14,120 nucleotides of DNA from an uncultured Oscillospiraceae bacterium. Lineage in GTDB: Bacteria > Bacillota > Clostridia > Oscillospirales > Oscillospiraceae. The translations under genes and the position numbers were made by a program. The stretch covers positions 1 through 14,120 of the forward strand of contig CAADSF010000260.1 in NCBI GenBank assembly GCA_900751035.1, written 5' to 3'. Of this stretch, positions 7,339-14,120 are shown piece by piece (the stretch's first letter is position 1; each line of letters opens with the position of its first letter). Under the pieces are notes generated by a model. It worked only from the letters and a program-made list of their open reading frames with translations, had not been told where the DNA came from and made no database searches.

Positions 7339-7410
7339 GACGCCCCAAGCTCTTTTGATTCCCATTTGCCTTGTTTGCGGGCTGCTCCTTCTGCCTGTTT
7401 TGCTCATCGC

Positions 7411-7421
7411 TTCTCCCTTAT
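7411..7421. repeat. Right copy of the IS target-site duplication
   Basis: TTCTCCCTTAT, an exact copy of 5858-5868. Joining the flanks at this repeat puts the sequence upstream of the polyvalent gene (reverse strand of 7422 onward) back next to its ribosome binding site. Confidence 0.75.
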
Positions 7422-7755
7422 ATGACAGCTATTCGCACGCGACAACGTTTTTTGGCATACCTTATGCCATGATTTTGGCACGGTCATTTTGGCATATCCT
7501 ATTGCATCCCTTTGTTTTCACGGTAGAATGGAACCGTAACGGGTCGGGAAACCGAACATTCAAGAGGGTACCCCCTTGGTTCCTCTCTTGGAGGAACCGA
7601 ATGACTTTCATCAAGGAGGGATATTTAAGTAAGCCTCCTCGTAGTTTGGCGTGTCGGGACACGCTTCTAACTACAAAGACCATTTTGCTAACCGAAGTTA
7701 GCAAAATGGCCGCACGAAATGATGCTTTTGTCAAGCCCTGTTTTGAATTTTTACG
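7422..7755. other. Hairpin-rich DNA without a convincing gene
   Basis: No open frame here has a start, ribosome binding site and recognisable protein. The short frames seen (minus 7462-7734 and plus 7355-8002) run through perfect inverted repeats and are not credible. The region holds several ordered hairpins: GGTTCCTC/GAGGAACC (7578-7598); a nested one with outer GTAGTT/AACTAC and inner GCGTGTC/GACACGC (7641-7674); and a perfect 13-bp CCATTTTGCTAAC/GTTAGCAAAATGG with a CGAA loop (7680-7709). TTTTGGCA occurs three times at 7450-7495. Before the IS arrived this was the upstream region of the polyvalent gene. It could be a leader, a regulatory region or a transfer origin remnant. Confidence 0.6.
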
Positions 7756-7799
7756 AAAAAAATCCTCCTACCCTCTCATTTCTGAGGGTAGGAGGATTT
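7756..7799 (-). terminator. Strong intrinsic terminator on the minus strand
   Basis: A perfect 16-bp stem (7760-7775 with 7784-7799, arms AAATCCTCCTACCCTC and its complement) with an 8-base loop is followed on the minus strand by seven T (7756-7762). A second small inverted repeat, TGTCAG/CTGACA (7799-7819), adjoins it. It would end transcription arriving from the S-layer-homology fragment side, about 200 bp away. Confidence 0.8.
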
Positions 7800-8007
7800 G
7801 TCAGCTTAACTTACTGACATTGGGGAAGTTCCCTCGACTTATTCTTGTTGGTTTTGGGAGCCACCGGCTATGCCGTTGGCTTCCCCATACACTTGGAATG
7901 AACAGGTTAAAACTATCCGGCTACGCTCCGGCGCAATCAGCCGCACGGATGAGAACAGCAGCCAACTTCAAATGGTTCTTTTCAGGCGCGCAGCGGAACT
8001 GAATATG

Positions 8008-8790
8008 CTACTTACTGTACGCCCGGAAGAGGAACGCCGCGATCTGCGCTCTCGTGCAGTCGTTGGCGGAGCCGAACAGCCCACCACCGATGCCGTCGGT
8101 GATGCCGTGCTCCTTGACCCACGCCACCGCCTGCGCATAGTAAGCGTCCGCCGCCACATCGCCGAACCCGGCGCTGCCGTTCACAGCGGGGCTGCCCGCC
8201 GCGCGGAAGAGGAACGCTACGGACTGAGCACGGGTGCAGGCGGCGTCAGGACTGAACAGGCCGTTGCCTGTACCGTCGGTGATGCCGTTTTCAACGGCCC
8301 ACGCCACTGCCTTGGCGTAGTAGCTGCCTGCGGAGACATCCGCAAAGCTGACAGTGCCCTTCGGCTCGGGAGAACCGGCCGCCCGCCGCAGGAAGGTGAC
8401 GATCTGGGCGCGGGTGCAGTTCAGGTTGGGACTGAAGGTGGTGTCCGTAGTGCCCTGGGTGACCTTGCGCTTGAGCATCCACTCCACTGCGCGGACATAG
8501 TAGGCGTTGTTTGCCACGTCCGCAAAGGGATTCACCTAGAAGAAGGATGCCTCCACCGTGACCTTGTCGCCCTTGGCCGCGCTGGTCTTGGAGAGGGAAA
8601 CGGAGCCGTCGGGGTCTTTGCTCACCTCCGCCTTGACGGGATGGGCGGCGGAACTGTCGGAGGTATCCCGGTCGGAGGAAGAACCGCCCGCAGGACCGCC
8701 GGAGCTGCCTCCGGGTGTCGTCTCCTTCTCACTTGTCGGATCGAGTGAACCACGCCACACGGCAAGTTCTCCACACTTAACACACTCGGT
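8008..8790 (-). pseudogene. C-terminal fragment of an S-layer-homology (SLH) surface protein with internal stop
   Basis: The minus frame after the TGA near 8790 reads a Ser/Gly/Pro-rich linker, a short VKAEVSKDPDGSVSLS stretch and KGDKVTVEASFF, then TAG (8536-8538). It continues in the same frame as VNPFADV and three SLH repeats, each with F-x-DV, AV-W and the TRAQ motif, ending FLFRAYSK. SLH triplets anchor exported proteins to the cell-wall polymer at the surface. No signal peptide, ATG or ribosome binding site is present, so the N-terminal part is gone. The TAG separates linker from anchor, leaving no exported, anchored product. The part from 8008 to 8535 could begin only at a GTG right after the TAG. 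Family relatives usually have a longer segment between 'SAAKGDKVTV' and 'KVTVEASF', so an internal collapse is possible. Confidence 0.8.
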
Positions 8791-8876
8791 AACAGCTGCT
8801 CACGATTCAACCCGTCCGCATACTGATAGCGTAGAAATGATAGATATGTGGAAACGTGAAGGTTGCTGTCAGCCTT

Positions 8877-9779
8877 TTACATGCTCTTTTGCAGGAGCTT
8901 CGTCACCAGTGGGAGCGCAGGGTTGTTGTTGCCACGATTCCAAAACAGCGAGATGTAATTGGAAAAAAAATATGTGCCATCGGGCTTGACCAAATCAACA
9001 AAGCAGAAGGATTCGCTACATGGGAGGTATATTTCAGTAGAGTGAAGCACAGCGATGCCTGCGCCTGCGGCGACCTTGGCGAACAGCTCCTGCTTGTTTG
9101 CGAATTCGCCAACAATCTGAGGATACACAGCGTTCTTCCAGCATCCTTTCATGAACTTTTCATTATAATCAGGGAGCATTCCCCTCTCCCACAGAAAAAT
9201 CCTCTCATCCTTCATCGCAGTTATGGGTATGGCACTTTGACTTGCAAGAGGATGATCTCTCGTAAGTACTACCTGAAGATGAGACTCCTGAACTGGATAG
9301 TGATCCAATACCTCATCCCCGCCATATCGATAGCCGTTGTGGGTAAAGCAGCAGTCGATTTCGCGGCTCAGCAGTTTTTTTACCATATCTGAAATGGAAT
9401 AATACTTAGGCGTATTGATCTGCATCTCGGGATATTTCAGGTGGATCTTTCGTATGAGATCGTAAAAGGAGGAATTTTCACAGCCGCAGCAACCAATCGT
9501 GATTATGCTGTTATAACCGGACTCAAAGCCTTGCTCAACGCTGTGCATATCCTCCATCAGATAAAGAATCTGCTTTGCAATTGGAAGGATCACCTTCCCC
9601 TGTGGCGTAAGCTGAAGGTTCATCGTTGACCGTTCAAACAGCCTAATACCCAATTCTTCCTCCAACTTTTGAATGCTGCGGCTCAATGCGGGCTGTGTGA
9701 TATAGAATTCAGCTGCCGCTTCGTGAACGGTCTTGCCTTCGGCTATCGCTACAAAATATCGCAACGTCTGAATTTTCAT
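8877..9779 (-). CDS. LysR-type transcriptional regulator
   Basis: A 300-residue protein, the normal length for the family. The N-terminal winged helix-turn-helix (about 3-60) is typical: LRYFVAIAEGKTVHEAAAEF, ITQPALSRSIQKLEEELG and RLFERS. The rest (about 88-295) is a type 2 periplasmic-binding-like effector domain with GFESGYNSIITIGCCGCE at its start. I chose ATG at 9779 (MKIQTLRYF), preceded by GGGGGTAG; the frame also opens 9 codons earlier but without family similarity. The gene is divergent from the crotonase-transporter operon across a 205-bp AT-rich gap, the classic LysR arrangement, so it probably controls that operon in response to its substrate or a CoA-pathway intermediate (inference). 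It is intact although the adjacent SLH gene is decayed. Confidence 0.93.
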   Translation of the reverse strand: MKIQTLRYFVAIAEGKTVHEAAAEFYITQPALSRSIQKLEEELGIRLFERSTMNLQLTPQGKVILPIAKQILYLMEDMHSVEQGFESGYNSIITIGCCGCENSSFYDLIRKIHLKYPEMQINTPKYYSISDMVKKLLSREIDCCFTHNGYRYGGDEVLDHYPVQESHLQVVLTRDHPLASQSAIPITAMKDERIFLWERGMLPDYNEKFMKGCWKNAVYPQIVGEFANKQELFAKVAAGAGIAVLHSTEIYLPCSESFCFVDLVKPDGTYFFSNYISLFWNRGNNNPALPLVTKLLQKSM

Positions 9780-9908
9780 GCATCTACCCCCGTGCCACAT
9801 TATCATTCAAAATTAACCACAATAAATTAAATATATACCACGAAATACCGAAAATCAAGCGTTTACAACAAAAAACATCACGCTATTAACTTGATACAAT
9901 AATTGCAT

Positions 9909-9937
9909 TTGCTGGTAAGGAATGACGTTGTTATAAT
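9909..9937 (+). promoter_or_regulatory. Promoter of the crotonase-transporter operon
   Basis: TTGCTG (9909-9914), a 17-bp spacer and perfect TATAAT (9932-9937) point at the crotonase gene, with a start near 9944. The -35 box is imperfect, as is common where a LysR activator helps the polymerase. Confidence 0.6.
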
Positions 9938-9943
9938 AAAGAT

Positions 9944-9957
9944 GCTATCAAAATAGC
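9944..9957. promoter_or_regulatory. Palindrome at the operon transcription start, possible operator
   Basis: GCTAT-CAAA-ATAGC is a perfect 5-bp dyad lying exactly at the expected transcription start. A protein bound here would block initiation. Whether the LysR protein or another regulator uses it cannot be told from sequence. Confidence 0.35.
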
Positions 9958-9984
9958 GCGATCAAAGTGAAAGGGGTTTTATAA

Positions 9985-10806
9985 ATGAGTGTGAAATACG
10001 GAGAGATCGCAACAGTCGGCAAGGTGAAAGCAGAGATTCGAGAGCGCGTTGCTGTCGTTACACTGGCAGACCCGCCCGGAAACGGCGTAGGCCTTCAGGT
10101 GACGAACCGCATCCTTGAGTTGCTGGATGAATACGAGCAGAACGAGACCGTCCGCTGTGTCCTGTTCACGCACGAAGGAGACGATTTTTCAAAATCCGGC
10201 GCAGGCGCGGAGGAATTTACTCTCATTGATCAGGGGAAGTCCATGGTCGAGGTTAGCGGTACGTTCCGTCCGTCCGGATTGAAGTTGGTGGGGCGGATTG
10301 ACACATATCCTAAGCCGACAATTGCTGTCGGAAAAGGCTTGTGCCTCGGCGCTGCGTATTCGTTGTTCTCCTGCTGTGACATTCGTATCGCGGGAAGTTC
10401 TTTGCGTCTGTATAACCCTGATTTTTACATGGGTATTGCCAGTGACTGGGGACTTACGGGTTCTAGACTGCCAATCTGGTTGGGAAGAAATCGGATGATG
10501 GACCTCACCTACTTTGGCGAAGAGATGAGCGCGGAAGAACTCTATCATATTGGCGCAGTCACCAAGGTCGTGCCGGATGAACAGTTGTCAGAGCTTGGTT
10601 GGGCGGCGGCAAAGAAGATGTCGACCGCATCGCCGACGGTCGTAAAGTATTTTAAGCAGGCGCTGCGGCGTGCCATCTACAATAACCTCGAAGAAAACGT
10701 GGCGAAAGAAGTGGAAGATGCCGATATCGTTCTCGCAATGGACGACTCCAAATACGGCTCGCAAGCGTTTTCTCGTGGAGAGCTGTACGACTGGCAGTGC
10801 AAATAA
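9985..10806 (+). CDS. Crotonase-superfamily protein (enoyl-CoA hydratase/isomerase-like) lacking the hydratase glutamates
   Basis: A 273-residue crotonase-fold enzyme acting on an acyl-CoA. The CoA-binding and oxyanion-hole segments are recognisable: DDFSKSGAGAEEF (66-78) and IAVGKGLCLGAAYSL (113-127), followed by CCDIRIAGSSLRLYNPDFYMGI. Aligned by eye to rat enoyl-CoA hydratase, catalytic Glu144 corresponds to Ser126 and Glu164 to Asp146, so simple hydration is doubtful. A decarboxylase, isomerase, hydrolase or dehalogenase-type reaction is as likely. AAAGGGG lies 8-9 nt before the ATG. It is the first gene of a pair with the transporter (56-bp gap) and is divergent from the LysR gene. The substrate is not identifiable. 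Confidence 0.88.
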   Translation: MSVKYGEIATVGKVKAEIRERVAVVTLADPPGNGVGLQVTNRILELLDEYEQNETVRCVLFTHEGDDFSKSGAGAEEFTLIDQGKSMVEVSGTFRPSGLKLVGRIDTYPKPTIAVGKGLCLGAAYSLFSCCDIRIAGSSLRLYNPDFYMGIASDWGLTGSRLPIWLGRNRMMDLTYFGEEMSAEELYHIGAVTKVVPDEQLSELGWAAAKKMSTASPTVVKYFKQALRRAIYNNLEENVAKEVEDADIVLAMDDSKYGSQAFSRGELYDWQCK

Positions 10807-10862
10807 CGAACGAGATCAAAGAAAGATCATAAATGCAAAAATAATTTTGGAAAGGGGAAAAC

Positions 10863-12185
10863 ATGGCTATCATTACAAATCCGGTATTTGCATCCGTTGT
10901 CATTATGCTCGTTTTGTGCGTGCTGCACGTTAATGTGTATCTTGCCATCATTATTGCGGCAGTGATTTGCGGTTTGATGGGCGGCGCGCCCTTGACAGAG
11001 ATCATCAGCCTGTTTGCCAGTGGTATCAGCAGTCACGGCGAAAATGCGATCATCTTCATCATTCTTGCAGCGATCGCTTCCGCGATTGTGGCAAGCGGAA
11101 TGAGCGACGCAATGGCACCTCGCGTTTCAAAAATCCTTGGTCAGCGTCCATGGCTTCTGTTGGTCGGCCTTATCATTATTGCCGCTCTGTGTGAAACAGT
11201 TATCACATTCGGCGCAACGTTCGTCTTCATCATCATTCCTCCCTTGCTGACCGTATTCAATCGGTATTCGGTTGACCGCCGCAAAGTCGCTACCGCGATT
11301 ATGTGCGGCCTGCAGATTGGTTACGTCTGCATTCCAATCGGTTACGGCGCGGTATTCCAGGACATGGTTGCAGGTGTTATGAGTGACTGTGGCATTGAGA
11401 TCACCTATCTGGAGGTTGCAGTCACGACATGGCCTATTTTCCTTGCTATGGTCGTCGCAGCTGTCGTTGTTGCTGTGGTCTATCGCAAGCCTCGTACTTA
11501 CACGCCCGTCCCCGGCATTACGGCACCTGCTGAGACGGACGGTGCACAGACGGATGAACTGCCGCCATGGGAGTTTAAGCACACAATGGGGATCGTTGCC
11601 GCTTTCGCAACTCCAGTCGTCCAGCTCATTACAGGATCAATCGTTCTCGGCGGTCTAACGGCGCTTGCGCTTATTTTGATTTTCCGCGTCGCTTCCATTA
11701 AGTCTCTGGACGAACATATCTACAAGGGCATGAAGGACGTTGCCGCGGTCGTTTTCGTTATGGCAGCGGGAACCGGTTATGCCAATGTCAGCAACGCTTA
11801 CGGCGACGTTAACGGCCTTGTCAACAGCATTGTGAATATGCTCGGCTCCTCCAAGCTCGTCGGCGCTTTTGCAATGCTCGTTCTTGGGCTGATTGTCACT
11901 TTGGGCATCGGTACTTCGTGGGGCACGGTTCCGATCGTCGGCATCATCATGGTTCCCATGGGACTTCAGATGGGTTTCAGCGTTCCGGCGATCTCCATGC
12001 TCATCTGCGCGGCAGCTGTATTGGGTGACGCAGGATCTCCTGCCTCTGACCAAGCTCTGCTGCCGACCGCAACGCTGAATCTTGATGGGCAACACGACCA
12101 TATCTGGGATACCTGCGTTCCCTCGTTTATCTGCTGTAATGTTCCCATTATCGTGCTGGGCACCATCTGCGCCTGCATCATGTAA
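10863..12185 (+). CDS. NhaC/YuiF-like Na+/H+ antiporter-family membrane transporter
   Basis: A 440-residue polytopic membrane protein with roughly 11-12 hydrophobic segments. The first (about 5-40) leads into GGAPLTEIISLFASGISSHGE, and there is a loop at about 208-235 (YRKPRTYTPVPG... with an acidic DGAQTDELPPWEF). Its plan follows Bacillus subtilis YuiF: PLLTVFNRYSVDRRKVATAI, then IPIGYGAVFQDM, and a C-terminal half with GIGTSWGTVPIVG and GDAGSPASDQALLP, the last being typical of NhaC-like carriers. YuiF relatives are annotated as Na+/H+ antiporters or amino-acid/organic-acid carriers, so the substrate is open. AAAGGGG lies 6 nt before the ATG. Placed after the crotonase gene and before a terminator, it probably imports the substrate or exports the product of that enzyme (inference). 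Confidence 0.88.
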   Translation: MAIITNPVFASVVIMLVLCVLHVNVYLAIIIAAVICGLMGGAPLTEIISLFASGISSHGENAIIFIILAAIASAIVASGMSDAMAPRVSKILGQRPWLLLVGLIIIAALCETVITFGATFVFIIIPPLLTVFNRYSVDRRKVATAIMCGLQIGYVCIPIGYGAVFQDMVAGVMSDCGIEITYLEVAVTTWPIFLAMVVAAVVVAVVYRKPRTYTPVPGITAPAETDGAQTDELPPWEFKHTMGIVAAFATPVVQLITGSIVLGGLTALALILIFRVASIKSLDEHIYKGMKDVAAVVFVMAAGTGYANVSNAYGDVNGLVNSIVNMLGSSKLVGAFAMLVLGLIVTLGIGTSWGTVPIVGIIMVPMGLQMGFSVPAISMLICAAAVLGDAGSPASDQALLPTATLNLDGQHDHIWDTCVPSFICCNVPIIVLGTICACIM

Positions 12186-12233
12186 GGGTGAAATGTATCT
12201 CTCTCATAAAAGCCTGTGAGGAGCACAGAGATT

Positions 12234-12579
12234 TCACACTTTCTGCGTTCCTCCGCTCAACCTCCCTGCCTCGGCATCACGGCAGGGAGGTTTCCTTTTT
12301 TGCTTGCTTCTATTCTCGGTCATGCTCTCGACAGCGTTTGGGAGCTTAAAAATGCCGCTGACGTCAATGTTCGACAATGTACCTTCCTGCCATTGGAGAT
12401 AAGGATAGCCATCGTTTGTGTCAGCGGTTATAGACCAAATAGTGTCAAAATTCCAGTCAGGATAGTTGTTTTTATCTTTCAACTGAGTAGCGGCCTTTTT
12501 TCAACTGCATCACTGACATCAGCAGTATTTCCGCAATAATAATTGTAATGCTCTTCACCTTTCCCCGAAATGCTATCAG
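12234..12579 (-). pseudogene. Remnant of the C-terminus of a GLUG-type surface protein, frameshifted
   Basis: On the minus strand the stretch near 12579-12500 reads DSISGKGEEHYNYYCGNTAD and VSDAVEK. After a frame change at a six-base A run (plus-strand T run 12496-12501) it reads KAATQLKDKNNYPDWNFDTIW and ITADTNDGYPYLQW. The final NDGYPYLQW is the usual C-terminal end of Firmicute surface proteins carrying GLUG repeats. One extra A would restore the frame. Similarity ends near 12390; the frame stays open to 12234, overlapping the transporter's terminator. There is no start, signal peptide or body of the protein, so it is a scar. Confidence 0.55.
12259..12301 (+). terminator. Intrinsic terminator of the crotonase-transporter operon
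   Basis: A perfect 12-bp stem AACCTCCCTGCC/GGCAGGGAGGTT with a 10-base loop is followed by TCCTTTTTT. It lies 74 bp after the transporter stop. Confidence 0.88.
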
Positions 12580-12582
12580 TAT

Positions 12583-12775
12583 GCTTTCGATCTGTCGTTC
12601 CTGTACTTCAATCTCCTGCTGCAAGGTGATCGCTTCCGCTTCCAACTGTTTCTGCTCCGCTTCATAGGTCTTGCTCAGCATATCATAGCGTTCATCTGTT
12701 AACCGCCCGCTGGTGTTGTCCTCATAATATTGATGAACAGTCTTTTTAGCTCGGCAATATCCTCAATCTGGATTC
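12583..12775 (-). pseudogene. Remnant of the coiled-coil C-terminal region of a large serine recombinase
   Basis: The minus strand reads IEDIAELKRLFINI and then, after a one-base frameshift near 12727 (a missing T), YEDNTSGRLTDERYDMLSKT followed by YEAEQKQLEAEAITLQQEIE and VQERQIE. This is the helical region downstream of the zinc ribbon in TndX/TnpX-like resolvases of Firmicute ICEs (recognised from memory of the family). Similarity stops abruptly at about 12583, where the surface-protein fragment takes over, and at about 12775, just downstream of abiEii. Catalytic and DNA-binding domains are absent. Confidence 0.7.
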
Positions 12776-12787
12776 ATCGTAGAAATT

Positions 12788-13684
12788 CTACTCCCAGATT
12801 TGCTTTCTCTCTAACCACATTAAATGAAAGCCAGTATTTTCTACTGCCGCTTTGTATGGCTCTGTCAAAAAAACTTGTATCGTTCTCAGGACTGTGCTGA
12901 AATCATCGGTCTTTGTATCGATCTTCCGGCAGAACGCTTCCCATTTTTTCTGCATTGCATCATCGCTTCCAAAGGCCATAACCTGCTCAAACTGCTCTAC
13001 CGTAAACTTGTGTCCACGGTTTTCAAAGGTCTTTTTCAGCGCTTCCGTCAGCGTTGCACCGTTGAAATAGAACTTGTTTGCAAGATAATAGAGATCGTAA
13101 TAATCCTTCATCCGACTGGAAAACTCCATCAGGCTGAGGATCGCATCCAGCTTCTCGGCAGCGGTCGTTTCCAGCGAATAGGTGTTGACCGTCGGCGCCT
13201 CAAAATCGTCAAGCTGTGTCGGTATCTTCCGCTTTTCCTGCCTTGGCACGATGACGTCGCCCACACCGAAATCTATACTGAACGGTGTTTTTGTGTTCTT
13301 GATCCTTGCCACGAGGGAAACACCAATACCGGCGTACTTCTTTGCTGCGGCAATGGAAGCCGCATTTTTGATTTCAAATGTGATAAAATCGTTGCCCGTT
13401 TCGGTTGCAATGATCTCCTCCAATATTGTCTGGAGCTGTTCCGGTGTATTGGGCATCTTTCTGAGCAAAAAATCCACATCAGCCGTAACACGACTATCGA
13501 ATTCCGTGAGGGAATAGAGGAACAGTCCGCCTTTGAGAACAAGGTTTTCCGCATATTTTGACTTTTCCAGCCGGCGCAGGAACTCTTCCTGGCAGAAAAG
13601 CTGTAAGCAGAGCTGATAGCTTCTGCCGCTTTGTGCCGCTTTGTTTTTGAGCCGTGCAAGCACGGATGCAGCCACGTCAGCCAT
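12788..13684 (-). CDS. abiEii: AbiEii-type nucleotidyltransferase toxin
   Basis: A 298-residue DUF1814/AbiEii protein of normal length, the toxin of a type IV toxin-antitoxin abortive-infection system. The DNA polymerase beta-like nucleotidyltransferase motifs are present: KGGLFLYS (51-58), R65-x-T67-x-D69-x-D71 in SRVTADVDFLL, a third acidic position in FSIDFG (D138), and ETTAAEKLDAI (172-182) with RMKDYYDLYYL (191-201). AbiEii-type enzymes have been shown to transfer nucleotides, in some members to tRNA, and so stop growth of infected cells. The ATG overlaps the abiEi stop by 8 nt, indicating translational coupling. Two fragments of mobile genes lie directly downstream, so the pair probably arrived on an element. 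Confidence 0.93.
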   Translation of the reverse strand: MADVAASVLARLKNKAAQSGRSYQLCLQLFCQEEFLRRLEKSKYAENLVLKGGLFLYSLTEFDSRVTADVDFLLRKMPNTPEQLQTILEEIIATETGNDFITFEIKNAASIAAAKKYAGIGVSLVARIKNTKTPFSIDFGVGDVIVPRQEKRKIPTQLDDFEAPTVNTYSLETTAAEKLDAILSLMEFSSRMKDYYDLYYLANKFYFNGATLTEALKKTFENRGHKFTVEQFEQVMAFGSDDAMQKKWEAFCRKIDTKTDDFSTVLRTIQVFLTEPYKAAVENTGFHLMWLERKQIWE

Positions 13685-14120
13685 TCAGCAGCACCTCCAT
13701 CACGCTCATCATTTTCTTATAAACACCCATTTCCTTTGCGTATTTGGAAAGGTTGGCAAGGTTTTTCTTTTCATCCGCCACATAAGCATTGACGGCTTTG
13801 TTGAATATCTCGTTATCCAGCTTCGTGCGGTACTTGAAGCAGTCGCAGACGGTGCGTTCACGGTCATAGACTGGAAGTGTTACGCCATTGAAGGCGCCAG
13901 TTGTTTCCCCCAGGTGATACATCGGATTCTGCACATAATACGCTTTCACCGGCACTTCCGTCTGAATCGCCTTCACCGTTCTGGAATAAGAGCGTGGGAC
14001 GGCAATCGACCATTCTCTGGGTGCAAAGTCGCTATAGCCGTAGTAGAACAGAGCTGATTCAACGCAGATGACCCCGTACGTCATCAGTTTCGAAAGGATA
14101 AGCTCCTCTTTGGGCTCGTC
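13677..14120 (-). CDS. abiEi: AbiEi-type antitoxin/repressor, N-terminus outside the window
   Basis: The frame is open from the right edge (DEPKEELILSKL, then MTYGVICVES) to the TGA at 13677, 147 residues. An internal ATG at 14084 is not the real start because similarity continues upstream of it. It shows the AbiEi C-terminal features: ALFYYGYSDFAPREWSIAVP, TLPVYDRERTVCDCFKYRTK, and a helical end (KAVNAYVADEKKNLANLSKY). The missing N-terminus should carry the winged helix that binds the operon's own promoter. In characterised AbiE systems this protein represses the operon and counteracts the toxin without a stable complex. It overlaps abiEii by 8 nt. Confidence 0.88.
   Translation of the reverse strand, partial: DEPKEELILSKLMTYGVICVESALFYYGYSDFAPREWSIAVPRSYSRTVKAIQTEVPVKAYYVQNPMYHLGETTGAFNGVTLPVYDRERTVCDCFKYRTKLDNEIFNKAVNAYVADEKKNLANLSKYAKEMGVYKKMMSVMEVLLNG

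Larger units (their letters stand above)
5869..7410 (+). mobile_element. IS4-like insertion sequence of about 1.54 kb
   Basis: One transposase gene lies between 11-bp direct repeats. The ends carry a short imperfect inverted repeat: ATGAGCAAA at 5874-5882 and, reading in from the right end, ATGAGCAAA at 7407-7399. A weaker match follows (CA-GAA-GCAG on both sides). The exact outer borders are uncertain by 1-3 bases because the repeats sit at slightly different distances from the two duplications. The element is intact, whereas the genes on both sides are decayed, so it arrived fairly recently. Confidence 0.82.

Noticed and set aside
7462..7734. Minus-strand 90-codon frame before the polyvalent gene
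   Set aside because: It is translated straight through the perfect inverted repeats and has no ribosome binding site at any plausible start.
7641..7799. CRISPR-like or repeat array
   Set aside because: The units are unrelated hairpins, not a repeated unit with spacers.
7355..8002. 215-codon plus-strand frame after the IS
   Set aside because: It crosses the IS end, several perfect hairpins and a terminator, and shows no family features.
7870..8748. 292-codon plus-strand frame opposite the SLH fragment
   Set aside because: It is the mirror of three clear SLH repeats; its apparent repetition comes from those repeats.
12824..13561. 245-codon plus-strand frame opposite abiEii
   Set aside because: AbiEii motifs on the other strand are unambiguous; this frame shows none.

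Overview
The window looks like DNA from an anaerobic gut-type Firmicute (Clostridia). The tyrosine integrase/excisionase pair, the small ribbon-helix-helix protein, the 'polyvalent' phage/ICE protein, the S-layer-homology fragment and the remnant of a large ICE-type serine recombinase are all of kinds common there. It is an accessory region in which intact modules alternate with decayed mobile DNA. All calls were made by reading the sequence; no database search was possible.

1-3607, mobile-element end. On the minus strand an operon runs excisionase -> tyrosine integrase -> RecD-like helicase, the last gene leaving the window at base 1. A leader of about 240 nt precedes it. The leader has a near-consensus promoter, a 17-codon leader ORF and a terminator-like hairpin just before the excisionase ribosome binding site. 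A second near-consensus promoter on the plus strand would make an RNA of about 87 nt, folded and terminated, and exactly antisense to the start of that leader. This pair of opposed transcripts is the most interesting thing in the window: it has the layout of countertranscript/attenuation control over excision and integration. A small ribbon-helix-helix gene on the plus strand ends at a strong terminator hairpin.

3586-8790, degraded mobile DNA. A phage/ICE polyvalent protein gene (nuclease-like LPD3/PBECR domain, then a virion-protein-like C-terminal region) is broken by two single-base frameshifts and cut off at the hairpin. An intact IS4-like insertion sequence, with an 11-bp direct repeat at its ends, sits directly in front of this gene. 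Beyond it lies about 450 bp of hairpin-rich DNA without a convincing gene, then the C-terminal half of an S-layer-homology surface protein with an in-frame TAG and no proper start.

8877-12301, metabolic module. A LysR-type regulator is divergent from a two-gene operon: a crotonase-superfamily enzyme lacking both hydratase glutamates, and a NhaC/YuiF-like membrane transporter, closed by a clear terminator. The arrangement suggests inducible uptake (or ion-coupled exchange) plus CoA-thioester transformation of an unknown acid.

12234-14120, second scar and defence module. A fragment of a surface-protein C-terminus abuts a fragment of an ICE-type serine recombinase, both frameshifted. Next to it is an AbiE toxin-antitoxin pair on the minus strand: AbiEii complete, AbiEi running off the right edge.
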